NCBI GenBank assembly: GCA_945884695.1 | Contig: CAMCYO010000001.1 | Span: 1-64,000, forward strand | Origin: Streptomyces griseus | GTDB taxonomy: Bacteria > Actinomycetota > Actinomycetes > Nanopelagicales > Nanopelagicaceae | DNA length: 64,000 nucleotides | Direction of reading: 5' to 3' | Shown here: one piece after another, positions 24,646 to 32,927 of the stretch | Numbering within the stretch: position 1 is the first letter of the stretch | How the letters are laid out: every line of letters starts with the position of its first letter | Notes under the pieces: generated by a model | The model's database searches: none | What the model was told of the DNA's origin: nothing | What the model saw: only the letters and a program-made list of their open reading frames with translations | Made by a program: the position numbers and the translations under genes

Positions 24646-25689
24646 TTAACCAGCCACCTTTTCCATCTCAGCAATCGAACTAAATTTCTCTCCCACTACA
24701 CAGACAACATCTCCAATAGTTACTGGTGGATAGCCTCTAATGACAGCCATGACACCTGAAATCTTGCTTACCAACTCTATGGGTGCAATATCGGGATGAT
24801 CAAAGTCATGAATTTTCCCCACTACATCTCCGGCCTTTACTTCGCCTCCGAGCGGAACGCAGTTTTCAAAAATGCCAGCATGCGTTGCAGAGATGAAGCC
24901 GGAAGGATCTCGAAAGTCCACGATCTCGGCTGGTTTGAGCCCTAGCCCCTCACGCGTATCGGGTGTTCCCTTGAGAACTCCAAAAACTTTCAAGAAATTA
25001 CGTAGTCCATCTTTAATAATTTTCATACTCTCAGGTGTGGTGTAGCCGCTTCCACCAAATTCGCCAGTCGAAACCGATTTTCCTTGTCTCTCTGCATCTC
25101 TATTCAGAAGTGCATATGGATTTGTACTGGGCTGTTCTCCGCCGATCATGTGTACATCGGTATTCCAAGCCAGCATGTTCTTAATCATTTTGACTCGTTG
25201 AGCTGGATCTGAAACCCAGACCATATTTGAACTTGGAATGAAATACATGCTCCGCCCACCACTGTGCATATCTAAAACACCATCGCAGATAGGAAATAAG
25301 TCGTTGCTTAAATAGTGAGCGAGTTTGTCATTGAGTGGTCCGTTTTCATTTCCCGGAAATACTCGATTGAAGTTGGCACCGTTGGGCCACAAACGAGTTC
25401 CTGCACGGGATGCTTCTTGTGACAAGCAAGGGATGATGATGATGCGTCCCTGGACTTGATCTAGCTCTAATTCATGTGCGAGAGATGATGCTGCAATTTG
25501 CCCTTCATACTCGTCGCCGTGGTTACCACCAAGTACTAATACTGTTGGCCCAGTGCCATTTGAGTATTTGATGATTGGAACGTTATACGTTGACCAACCA
25601 CTGTTATTGGTTGAGTCTCCAATGACGAGGTAACCAGCATCTTTTCCAGGTTTATTCAGATCAAAAGAACAAGAGACAGTGCTACTCAT
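24646..25689 (-). CDS. DoeB-like M14 N-acyl-amino acid deacylase (2 of 2)
   Basis: This is a 347-residue paralogue of the preceding entry with the same N-terminus (MSSTVSCSFDLN) and motifs: GNHGDEYEGQ, DMHSGG and GEFGGSG at the catalytic-Glu position (the sister has TELGGAG, so T is replaced by G and L by F around a kept Glu). It removes an acyl group from an N-acylated amino acid or amine by family analogy. It is the first gene of a two-gene minus-strand operon, diverging from the ceramidase-like gene at 25783. Two closely similar copies side by side suggest two related substrates or dosage. Confidence 0.85.
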   Translation of the reverse strand: MSSTVSCSFDLNKPGKDAGYLVIGDSTNNSGWSTYNVPIIKYSNGTGPTVLVLGGNHGDEYEGQIAASSLAHELELDQVQGRIIIIPCLSQEASRAGTRLWPNGANFNRVFPGNENGPLNDKLAHYLSNDLFPICDGVLDMHSGGRSMYFIPSSNMVWVSDPAQRVKMIKNMLAWNTDVHMIGGEQPSTNPYALLNRDAERQGKSVSTGEFGGSGYTTPESMKIIKDGLRNFLKVFGVLKGTPDTREGLGLKPAEIVDFRDPSGFISATHAGIFENCVPLGGEVKAGDVVGKIHDFDHPDIAPIELVSKISGVMAVIRGYPPVTIGDVVCVVGEKFSSIAEMEKVAG

Positions 25690-25782
25690 GTTCGGAGTTT
25701 AAGCATAGGTGTGTCATTAAGACAAGAGTTATGTAGTATGTAAAAATGCATTATTAGCGCACGTTATGTTAGGAATTGAGTT
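25690..25782. promoter_or_regulatory. Divergent promoter region, deacylase pair / ceramidase-like gene
   Basis: These 93 bases separate two divergent starts, so promoters for both directions must lie here. A small palindrome TGTC-ATTAA-GACA is visible near 25711-25723. A single GTTCGG half-site abuts the deacylase start at 25690, but its partner half is absent, so I do not count it as an IclR operator. The region is AT-rich. Confidence 0.4.
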
Positions 25783-27174
25783 ATGGCACATTTGGAAGTA
25801 ATTCCGCATGAAGGCAGCGCATTGATTGGAATAGCGCGCGTAGATATAACTCCGCCAGTTGGGATTTATGGGCGCATGTGGGGCGCTTCAAACCACGATC
25901 GTTCGGAAGGAGCGCACAAACCACTCTTTGTTACAGCTCTTTCAATCCAGCAAAGTGCAAAGGACCAACCCGCTCTCTTAATTGCCGTTGATGCAGCTTC
26001 TTTAGGAGATCTAGATGGGCGAGAGGCTCACTGGTTGCGTGAGCGTGTATGTACCGCTCTTGGCCTCACTCATTCTCATTTGATGTTGGCTTGTTCTCAC
26101 ACCCATGCATCTCCATGGTCTGCTAGATCCCGAGCGCAGATGCCGGGTGGTGATTTAGTAGAGCAGTATTTACATGACATTAGCGACGCACTTTGCAAAG
26201 CTGGCAAAGAGGCAATTGCAAACGCTAGCCAGTCCATTGTGACTTTTGGCGATGGAAAATGTTCTCTTGCCAGCAACCGAGATTTACTTGATCCTCACGA
26301 TCCAACTCGTTACTTAACTGGATTCAATCCTGATACTCCCGCCGATGAAACAGTTCTCGTAGGTCGCATCACTCGCATCTCTGACTCACACGTAATTGGA
26401 ACAATCGTCAATTATGCATGTCATCCAACATCATTGGGTTGGGATAACAAGTTAGCTTCTCCTGATTACGTGGGAGCAATGCGCGAAATAGTTGAGGCGC
26501 AGTTTCCAGGAGCACCATGTCTATTTTTGCAAGGCGCATCGGGGGACTTAGCACCGGCCTATCAATATGTCGCAGACACAACAGTTGCAGACCAGCATGG
26601 TGCTCAGTTGGGATACGCAGCCCTTGGAGTACTTGCATCTATGAATCCTGCAGGTCAAAAATTTGAGTTCAAGAAAGCAGTCGAGTCAGGTGCCCCACTT
26701 GGTTATTGGGAGCCAGCCCCATATGAGGTACCAACACAAGTTCGCATCAGCGCAGATCAATTCGGCTTACCTACAAAACCCTGGCCAACAGTTGAGGAAT
26801 TAGATCAGCAATGGGCGCAAACGGAGGATTCATTTGCAAAAGAGCGAATTTTTAGAAAGAAATCAATAGCAAAGTTGATGTCTGGGAGCTTAGGAATTGA
26901 GCTCACAATCTATGGATGGAGAATTGGAAATATTTTACTAGTGGGAGCTCAATGTGAAGTCTATTCAATCTGGCAAAGTGAACTTCGCAAAGCATTTCCT
27001 GAGTACGCGGTAGTTGCAATTACATGCGTTGATTACGAGGCAATTGGCTATGTAGTTCCTGATCAGTTACAAGACCTTAATTTATATACAGCTTGGCAAC
27101 CCCCCTTTGGTAAAGGTGTTATGCAGACCCTTCTTGCCGGTTCTAAAGAGCAGATGAAGAAAAGTCTTTCATAA
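25783..27174 (+). CDS. Neutral/alkaline ceramidase-like amidohydrolase (5 of 5)
   Basis: This is a 463-residue protein of the same family, opening with IGIARVDITPPVGI. The HTH metal pair is at 106-108, the second-shell His is in NYACHPTSLGW, and the Glu is in GAQCEVYS. The hexapeptide reads GDLAPA, so Ser is lost. The C-terminal Tyr segment (EAIGYVVPDQ) differs from the three tandem copies, and the protein forms its own branch. No signal peptide or Ig-like C-terminal domain is seen. It is followed after 35 nt by an MFS gene with a GGAGG ribosome site, so the two are probably cotranscribed. Confidence 0.82.
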   Translation: MAHLEVIPHEGSALIGIARVDITPPVGIYGRMWGASNHDRSEGAHKPLFVTALSIQQSAKDQPALLIAVDAASLGDLDGREAHWLRERVCTALGLTHSHLMLACSHTHASPWSARSRAQMPGGDLVEQYLHDISDALCKAGKEAIANASQSIVTFGDGKCSLASNRDLLDPHDPTRYLTGFNPDTPADETVLVGRITRISDSHVIGTIVNYACHPTSLGWDNKLASPDYVGAMREIVEAQFPGAPCLFLQGASGDLAPAYQYVADTTVADQHGAQLGYAALGVLASMNPAGQKFEFKKAVESGAPLGYWEPAPYEVPTQVRISADQFGLPTKPWPTVEELDQQWAQTEDSFAKERIFRKKSIAKLMSGSLGIELTIYGWRIGNILLVGAQCEVYSIWQSELRKAFPEYAVVAITCVDYEAIGYVVPDQLQDLNLYTAWQPPFGKGVMQTLLAGSKEQMKKSLS

Positions 27175-27209
27175 AGTGAAGAATACGAAAATTTCGGATG
27201 GAGGTATAA

Positions 27210-28421
27210 ATGTTTACCTCGCTTAAGTTCTTCAATTACAGATTAGTTTTCGCATATAGCACTCTCATGAGTGTTGCTGGGTGGGGGCATGCAGTTTCTA
27301 TTGATTGGCTCGTCTTGGATTTAACTCATAGTTCGGCAGCCCTTGGAAAAATGGTCGGCATTCAATTAGCGCCATATATTTTTATTTCACTTGTTGGTGG
27401 AGCAATAGCGGATAGATTCAATAAGCGAAATTTTCTTATGCTGGTTTGTGCAATCAATACAGGTTTTGCATTGACACTCTTTTATCTTTATCACACAGGG
27501 CACTTAACTTATAACTTGTTAGCATTGATTGTCGTACTTCACGGAACAGTAAATGCCATGGAGAGCCCAGTCCGAAATGCGCTCTCACTAGAAGTAGTCC
27601 ATGAAGAAAATATGGCAAATGCCATGGGCCTAAATTCCATGACATTTAATATCGGCCGGCTTGTTGGAACTTTGATTGCGGGATTCCTTATTGCACGTTT
27701 TGATAATGGAGCGCCATGGCTTGCATTTTCCGTAATGAGTGTGTTGATTTTGCTTCTGCTGTCTCGCCTACGTATTGATGAAATTTCTATTGCACAATTC
27801 GGTAAGGCTAAGCCCGGAAAGATGATTGATGCTGTGCGCTTTATTCAAAAGAAGCCGATTATTTTCTTTTCTATGTCACTTGCAGCAATTTTTTTCGGTC
27901 TGGGAATGCACTTTGGTCAAACATCATCGCTGATGGTTAAAAATATTTTCCTGAAGGATGCTTCATATCTTGGATTTATAGGTATCGCGGTGGCGGGAGG
28001 TAGCGTTATTGGCTCAGCGCTTGCATCACGGTGGTCGGTGCCTGGGCATGATCCGCAACTTTCTACTTTATTGAAGAGCGGAATTCTCGTTGCCATTTTT
28101 TGGATGGCTTCATCCTTTGCCCAAAATTTTTGGCTCTATGCAACCCTTGCCGGCATAGCCAGCATTTTCCACCTGACATTCATGGTCACATCCAATGGTT
28201 TAGTTGCAGCCAGCGCACCAGAGGACTTTCGGGGAAGGATTTATGGCATTTATCTCTGTATTTTCTATATTGGTTCGTGTGCTGGTGGGTTGTTAGTCGG
28301 TGCGTTAGCTCAAAGTTTAGGTGTTCGCGAGGCAATCTTTTTTGGAGGTGCGGCTACATTCTGCATTAGCGGGCTTTCCCTTATTTGGCTTCGAACTAAA
28401 GCAGAACCTACTTCGCGTTAA
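27210..28421 (+). CDS. MFS transporter (EntS/MFS_3-like), copy 2
   Basis: This 403-residue, 12-helix membrane protein is paralogous to the one at 18103. The shared opening FxSxxxxNYR, DWLVLDLTHSSAALG and the motif GGAIADRFNKRNFL mark the MFS_3 group. A GGATGGAGG ribosome site precedes the start. Its pairing with a ceramidase-like gene repeats the arrangement at 18103-19400, which suggests a functional link, for example export of a released acyl or amine product. The 3' end overlaps the convergent DapA-like gene by 14 nt. Confidence 0.85.
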   Translation: MFTSLKFFNYRLVFAYSTLMSVAGWGHAVSIDWLVLDLTHSSAALGKMVGIQLAPYIFISLVGGAIADRFNKRNFLMLVCAINTGFALTLFYLYHTGHLTYNLLALIVVLHGTVNAMESPVRNALSLEVVHEENMANAMGLNSMTFNIGRLVGTLIAGFLIARFDNGAPWLAFSVMSVLILLLLSRLRIDEISIAQFGKAKPGKMIDAVRFIQKKPIIFFSMSLAAIFFGLGMHFGQTSSLMVKNIFLKDASYLGFIGIAVAGGSVIGSALASRWSVPGHDPQLSTLLKSGILVAIFWMASSFAQNFWLYATLAGIASIFHLTFMVTSNGLVAASAPEDFRGRIYGIYLCIFYIGSCAGGLLVGALAQSLGVREAIFFGGAATFCISGLSLIWLRTKAEPTSR

Positions 28422-29310
28422 CTGTTGCCTTTAACGCATCAAAGCATTTGTCGAGCTCTTTCTTATCCGTCTCAGATAAATGTGCTCCAACTGGGCCGCG
28501 CTGTTGTGTGCTTGTGAAGATACCTTGCTTAACAAGTAAATATTTTTCAACCGCAACATAGGCATCTAGCGTTGGTTGAAATTTCATTAAGGAGAGAATT
28601 CCTTCATGAATTTTGCGTGCAAAATCCCAGTTATCCGCTTTGAGCGCATTCCATAGAGCAACAATTGCCCACGGAACTTCTGAACCTGGCATAGTGCCAA
28701 CAAGCCCCAGTGGGAAGGTGTCTAGCAGATCAGTTCCACTTTGGCCTTCGAAGACTTTTGCCTTGCCGCCTGCTACTTCTTGCAGTTGGCGCATACGTTC
28801 TTTAACTGGTTTGGCCTCTGGCTTGAATTGCACACGATGGTTGCCATACTTTTCTAAAAGTTGGGCGTAGAGAGACATCTCAAGGGGTTGCCCCATGTAA
28901 TTACTTGCATCTTGAACAATGACTGGAATCTTTACGCTCTCAATGATTGCTGTGTAGTAGGCAAAAGTTTCCTCGTTTGTTGTCGCAAAGGAAGTTGGCG
29001 GTGTGGCCATCAAAGCACTTACGCCATCGCCCTGAGCAAAACGAGCGAGTGATGTTGCAATGTGAGTACTTTCAGCTCCAACACTTGCAACCACTGGAAT
29101 CCTGCCACGAACTTGTTTAACAACTATTTGCCACTGCTCTCGACGTTCTTGGGCGCTGAGTCGCATAACTTCAGAGACCATTGCAAGCACAACGCCATCT
29201 ACCTTATTTTCAATCAACCAATCAATTTCTTTTTGAAAAATGGGTTCATCAATTTCATCCGCTTTTGTTAGCGGAGTTTGTAAAACAGTAAAGACCCCAG
29301 ATAAATCCAT
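28408..29310 (-). CDS. Dihydrodipicolinate synthase-family aldolase/lyase
   Basis: This 300-residue TIM-barrel protein of the DapA/NAL family differs from the housekeeping DapA at 38279. The Schiff-base Lys is present in QFKPEAKP near residue 165. The usual GTTGE loop is replaced by AMVSE, and the YxxPGR segment carrying the active-site Tyr is replaced by VQDASNYMG. The reaction is therefore not DHDPS; members with QDA-type motifs act on 2-keto-3-deoxy acids or related compounds. The start has AGGAG only 2 nt away, directly next to the IclR-type operator at 29319, so binding there would affect initiation. It diverges from the IclR gene. Confidence 0.8.
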   Translation of the reverse strand: MDLSGVFTVLQTPLTKADEIDEPIFQKEIDWLIENKVDGVVLAMVSEVMRLSAQERREQWQIVVKQVRGRIPVVASVGAESTHIATSLARFAQGDGVSALMATPPTSFATTNEETFAYYTAIIESVKIPVIVQDASNYMGQPLEMSLYAQLLEKYGNHRVQFKPEAKPVKERMRQLQEVAGGKAKVFEGQSGTDLLDTFPLGLVGTMPGSEVPWAIVALWNALKADNWDFARKIHEGILSLMKFQPTLDAYVAVEKYLLVKQGIFTSTQQRGPVGAHLSETDKKELDKCFDALKATVNAK

Positions 29311-29318
29311 GGCTCCTC

Positions 29319-29335
29319 GTTCGGTATTGCCGAAC
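29319..29335. promoter_or_regulatory. IclR-type operator, site 3 (DapA-like gene / iclR)
   Basis: GTTCGG-TATTG-CCGAAC is a perfect 6+5+6 palindrome between the divergent DapA-like gene and iclR. For the DapA-like gene it lies after the predicted start site (29353 region) and abuts the ribosome site, a repression or roadblock position. It is the best candidate for autoregulation because IclR genes usually lie next to their own operator. Confidence 0.65.
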
Positions 29336-29359
29336 TACATTCGGTAGTATTAGGATGCG

Positions 29360-29388
29360 AGTATTAAGAATTATTCGCACATTGTCAA
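29360..29388 (-). promoter_or_regulatory. Predicted promoter of the DapA-like gene
   Basis: On the minus strand TTGACA (29388-29383) and AATACT (29365-29360) are spaced by exactly 17 nt. The -35 is a full match and the -10 matches 4 of 6 positions. The start site would fall near 29353, upstream of the IclR operator at 29319-29335. The -35 box also overlaps the leader of the iclR gene. Confidence 0.55.
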
Positions 29389-29399
29389 TGGGAGCATCT

Positions 29400-30185
29400 A
29401 TGCCTGACACATCAGACCGCGTTGCAAGTGTTGCTCGAGCGCTCAATCTTGTCGAATATGTAGTTCAGGGCCCATCTGACGGAACTTCTTTAAGCGAATT
29501 AGCGCGCGCAATGGAATTATCAAAATCTTCAACGCTAGCTCTGCTACGAACTCTTGCCGATGCTGGTTATATCAAAGCGCGAGATCCAGGACCAAGATAT
29601 TTTCCTGGGATGGCACTCGTACGATTAGGTGATTTATCTGGGTCTACTCAACCAATTGACGAGATTGCCCAAAGTTATATACATCAGCTTTCTCAAGAAA
29701 CCGGCATGACAATTCGTACTGCAATTAATGATGGTGGACGCGCAATGTTTTTATCCCGTGCCGATGCGCCTGGGGCAATTAGATTTCATACGATGCTTGG
29801 CGTTCGAGAGCTCACACATGTTTCATCTGCAGGTAAGGCAATCTTGGCGCAATTAGATGATGTGCAAATTGCGAAAATTATCGAAGAAGATGGTCTTGAA
29901 GTTAGAACTAAAAAGACGCATAAAACTCTTGCATCTTTGATGAAAGATATAGAAGTTATTAGAGAGCGCAAATATGCCATCGACGATGAAGAAGATGTAG
30001 ACGGTGTATTTTGTTTAGGCGCTGCATTCTTTGATCACACAGGAGATTGCGTAGGGGCAGTAAGTGCTACTGGGATCAAAAGCAGTGCACGCGAAAAGCG
30101 ACTTCCCTTTTATGGAGGGCTAGTTCTCAAATGTGCAGATTCAATAACGCGCGAACTCCGTGGTAAATCTCGAGAACGACGCTGA
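29400..30185 (+). CDS. IclR-family transcriptional regulator
   Basis: This is a 261-residue regulator with an N-terminal winged helix-turn-helix (SVARALNLVEYV to about residue 70; SLSELARAMELSKSSTLALLRTL is the recognition region) and a C-terminal GAF-like effector domain (KAILAQLDD, DDEEDVDGVFCLGAAFFD, GAVSATG). The ATG at 29400 follows GGGAG by about 5 nt; ATGs at 29355 and 29388 would add an unusual hydrophobic stretch. It is the only regulator gene in positions 1-36508. The shared palindrome at four promoters points to it as the controller of both Dpp importers, the ceramidase-like operon and the DapA-like gene. The effector is probably a pathway intermediate such as a keto acid. Confidence 0.88.
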   Translation: MPDTSDRVASVARALNLVEYVVQGPSDGTSLSELARAMELSKSSTLALLRTLADAGYIKARDPGPRYFPGMALVRLGDLSGSTQPIDEIAQSYIHQLSQETGMTIRTAINDGGRAMFLSRADAPGAIRFHTMLGVRELTHVSSAGKAILAQLDDVQIAKIIEEDGLEVRTKKTHKTLASLMKDIEVIRERKYAIDDEEDVDGVFCLGAAFFDHTGDCVGAVSATGIKSSAREKRLPFYGGLVLKCADSITRELRGKSRERR

Positions 30186-30384
30186 TAAAGATTTAACGCC
30201 GGTAATTAGATTACAAAATGTTATAGAGATTGATATAAGCCCCAAGAAATCACCTACCGCGGTTAGGTATCACCGAACATTTCCATTGACATCAACTTTC
30301 TATGCCACTTCACTTACACCACCACCCAAGGTGCAGGCAACTCTTGCCTACACCTTTTGTAGCGAAATCTCTGGAGGAGAATAG
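30186..30384. promoter_or_regulatory. Promoter region of the second Dpp operon
   Basis: About 200 bases with no gene separate iclR from the binding-protein gene. They hold the IclR operator at 30262, a TTGACA at 30286-30291 and a possible -10 TTCACT at 30309-30314 (17 nt spacing), followed by a leader of about 65 nt and a GGAGGAG ribosome site. A small inverted pair GGTGCAGGCA/TGCCTACACC lies at about 30331-30352 in the leader. Confidence 0.45.
30262..30278. promoter_or_regulatory. IclR-type operator, site 4 (second Dpp operon)
   Basis: GTTAGG-TATCA-CCGAAC matches 11 of 12 arm positions. It ends exactly 7 nt before TTGACA at 30286, the same spacing as at the first dpp operon. This shared geometry supports a real, probably activating, site. 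Confidence 0.62.
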
Positions 30385-31914
30385 ATGTCATTTTCACAGA
30401 TGGGAACAAAGAAGAGAGTTCTAGCAGCCGCTGTTGCTGTTGGAATGATCTTCACACTCACTACAGCTGTTGCACCAGCGCAAGCTGCTAAGACAACTCT
30501 GGTTGTTGGTTCCACACAAGGAATTCCACAACTTAACCCAATTACTCGTACTTTCGCCTATGACGAAACTTTGTACGGAGTTCTTTGGTCAGCACTAACT
30601 CGCTGGAAGCAAGATGGAACTGTTGGACCAGATCTTGCAACTTCATGGAAGATGAATGATGCTGGAACTCAGTGGACATTCGCTTTGAGAAAGGGCGCAA
30701 AGTTCTCAGATGGAACACCTATTGATGGCAAAGCTGTAAAATCAGTAATCGATTATGTTCTTGATCCAAAGACAGTTACTCAAGAGCGTAACAACGTCAA
30801 GATGGTCACAAAAGTTACTGCCTCTGGCAATAACGTCATCTTTGATCTTGCAACTCCAAATGCTCTACTCCCAGTAGCACTTGCTGGAATCAAGATGATC
30901 AAGGTAAGCGAAGTTGCAACATTTAACGTAAAGCCAAGTTCATCTGGACCATTCATGGTCAAGGAATTTAGCCCAAACGTTTCACTTACAATCGTTAAGA
31001 ATCCAAAGTACTATGGATTTCCTTCGAAGCTAACTGAGATTAAATTCGTAAAGCTATCTGATCCAACTGCTGCAGTAACTGCACTACGTTCAGGAAACAT
31101 TGACGTAATGTACGAATTGCCACTTGGCGATGCTGCACCACTTCAGAAGGATAAGAAGTTGCAGATTGTACGTGCAAAGGTTTCAACAATGGCTGTTACA
31201 TGGGAATACGATTTAACATCTGCCCCATTTAATAACCTCAAGGCACGTCAAGCTGTTGCTTATGCAACAAACCGTGCTTCTATCTTGAAAGCTGCTTACA
31301 AGGGATTTGGTGCTGTATCTTCATACAACACCATCGTTCCTGATAACAGCATCTGGCAGTGCGGTACTGCTGGTGGTTTGACTAAGTACACATTCGATCT
31401 ACAAAAAGCTAAGGCTCTCTTTGCTGAAGCTGGAGTAACGGCCTTTACATGGTGGAGCGTTTCTGGCGCACTTCCAGAGTTCGATGCTATGGGTCAAGTA
31501 CTTCAGGCAGACCTTAAGACAATTGGTATCGATATGAAGATTGAAAGTAATGAAGTTGGAGTATGGGCAGCTAAGTTCTATCCAGCTGGCTTGACCTACC
31601 CAGGTCTTCTACTTCCAAACTATCAGTCAGTACCTGCTGAACCAGGCTTCTCAATGAACTTCCTACTTTCAGGTCGTGCAGAGAGCAACTGGAATAGCAA
31701 GGCTTACGATGCAGCATTTACAAAGGCGATTGGAACTTTGGATACTGCAAAGCGTAAAGCTGCATGGTGTGATGCAATGAAGATGGAAAACCAAGAACTT
31801 CCATTGATCACTCCATTCGTGTTCTCAGTTCTTCACGCAGCACAAGCAAACGTTAAGGGTGCTTGGGTTGAGGGTGGCGGACAACTTCACCTAGAAGGCG
31901 TAACAATTAAGTAA
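30385..31914 (+). CDS. ABC transporter solute-binding protein (second Dpp system)
   Basis: This 509-residue SBP family 5 protein has a signal peptide: KKR, hydrophobic AAAVAVGMIFTLTTAVA and a likely cleavage after APAQA. There is no lipobox. LNPITRTFAYDETLYGVLW, WTFALRKGAKFSDGTP and the FNNLKARQAV segment are family landmarks. The ATG follows GGAGGAG. It is the first gene of a plus-strand A-B-C-D-F operon that ends with an SDR. It probably carries a solute related to, but different from, that of the protein at 16295. Confidence 0.9.
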   Translation: MSFSQMGTKKRVLAAAVAVGMIFTLTTAVAPAQAAKTTLVVGSTQGIPQLNPITRTFAYDETLYGVLWSALTRWKQDGTVGPDLATSWKMNDAGTQWTFALRKGAKFSDGTPIDGKAVKSVIDYVLDPKTVTQERNNVKMVTKVTASGNNVIFDLATPNALLPVALAGIKMIKVSEVATFNVKPSSSGPFMVKEFSPNVSLTIVKNPKYYGFPSKLTEIKFVKLSDPTAAVTALRSGNIDVMYELPLGDAAPLQKDKKLQIVRAKVSTMAVTWEYDLTSAPFNNLKARQAVAYATNRASILKAAYKGFGAVSSYNTIVPDNSIWQCGTAGGLTKYTFDLQKAKALFAEAGVTAFTWWSVSGALPEFDAMGQVLQADLKTIGIDMKIESNEVGVWAAKFYPAGLTYPGLLLPNYQSVPAEPGFSMNFLLSGRAESNWNSKAYDAAFTKAIGTLDTAKRKAAWCDAMKMENQELPLITPFVFSVLHAAQANVKGAWVEGGGQLHLEGVTIK

Positions 31915-31955
31915 TGTGATTGATTAGCCATCTATAGTAAAAAGAAAGGAGTTAC

Positions 31956-32927
31956 GTGGGTCGGTATTTGCTTCGACGAGCACTATCTAGTTCGATCGTT
32001 TTGGCGACGAGCTTGGTCTTGGTTTTCTTGTCGATTCGAGTCCTTCCTGGCGACCCAGTGCTTGCACGATTGGGCGCAGCAACAGAAGTAACTCCTGAAG
32101 CACTTAAGGCGTTGCGCGAGGAAGCGGGCTTAGACCGCTCGCTCCTCGCGCAACTCTTTTCATGGCTTTCCCACGCGCTACGTGGGGATTTAGGTGTTTC
32201 TTATATTTCGCAATTTCCAGTTACTCAACTCGTCGGTGAAAGAATTCCCGTAACGTTTGAGTTAACTTTTTTCATTATTGTGCTTTCTTGTATTTTCTCA
32301 CTCATCCTTGCACCGCTATCGATTCTCAAACCCGGTGGAAGACTTGATAGATTCATTGGCAGTCTGACTTCCATTGGCCTTTCAATACCTGGTTTTGTTA
32401 CCGGAATCATTTTTATTTTGATTTTTTCTTTAACTCTTCAATGGTTACCCTCGCTTGGATTTGTACCAATTACAGAAGATTTAGGTAAGAATTTGCAACT
32501 GTTGATTATGCCTTCGATAACGGGAGCACTTACTGCAACCCCTTATCTCGTTAGATATTTACGCGCATCAATGCTGGAAATTAAGCAATCCTCATTTATT
32601 AGAACAGCGGAGGGCAAAGGGTTATCTGATTCTCGAATTATGTTTCGCCACATTCTGCCAAACTCGCTTGTTCCAACTCTGACGATGTTGGGCTTGATCG
32701 TTGGCTACACCTTAAGCGGTGTGATTGTCATTGAATATATGTTTGGACTTCCAGGTATTGGTTCACTGGCAATTGAAGGCGCATTCAAGCGCGATTATGC
32801 AATTATCCAAGGTGTATCTTTAGTAATTATTTCACTCTTTATTTTGACCACTTTATTATTTGATATTTTATGTGGAATTGTTGATCCTAGACTTCGAGTG
32901 TCGAAGGAGAGACAAAATGAGATTTAA
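31956..32927 (+). CDS. ABC transporter permease (DppB-like, second system)
   Basis: This is a 323-residue inner-membrane permease. The first helix ends in the RVLPGDP motif, and LPGIGSLAIEGAFKRDYAIIQG near the C-terminus is the DppB hallmark. GTG 31956 is the start, with AAAGGAG 6-7 nt upstream; no ATG is placed as well. It forms the pore with DppC. Confidence 0.9.
   Translation: MGRYLLRRALSSSIVLATSLVLVFLSIRVLPGDPVLARLGAATEVTPEALKALREEAGLDRSLLAQLFSWLSHALRGDLGVSYISQFPVTQLVGERIPVTFELTFFIIVLSCIFSLILAPLSILKPGGRLDRFIGSLTSIGLSIPGFVTGIIFILIFSLTLQWLPSLGFVPITEDLGKNLQLLIMPSITGALTATPYLVRYLRASMLEIKQSSFIRTAEGKGLSDSRIMFRHILPNSLVPTLTMLGLIVGYTLSGVIVIEYMFGLPGIGSLAIEGAFKRDYAIIQGVSLVIISLFILTTLLFDILCGIVDPRLRVSKERQNEI

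Noticed and set aside
25690-25706. GTTCGG half-site next to the deacylase start, as a fifth IclR operator
   Set aside because: The second half reads AAGCAT, matching CCGAAC at only two positions, so it is not a palindrome of this type.
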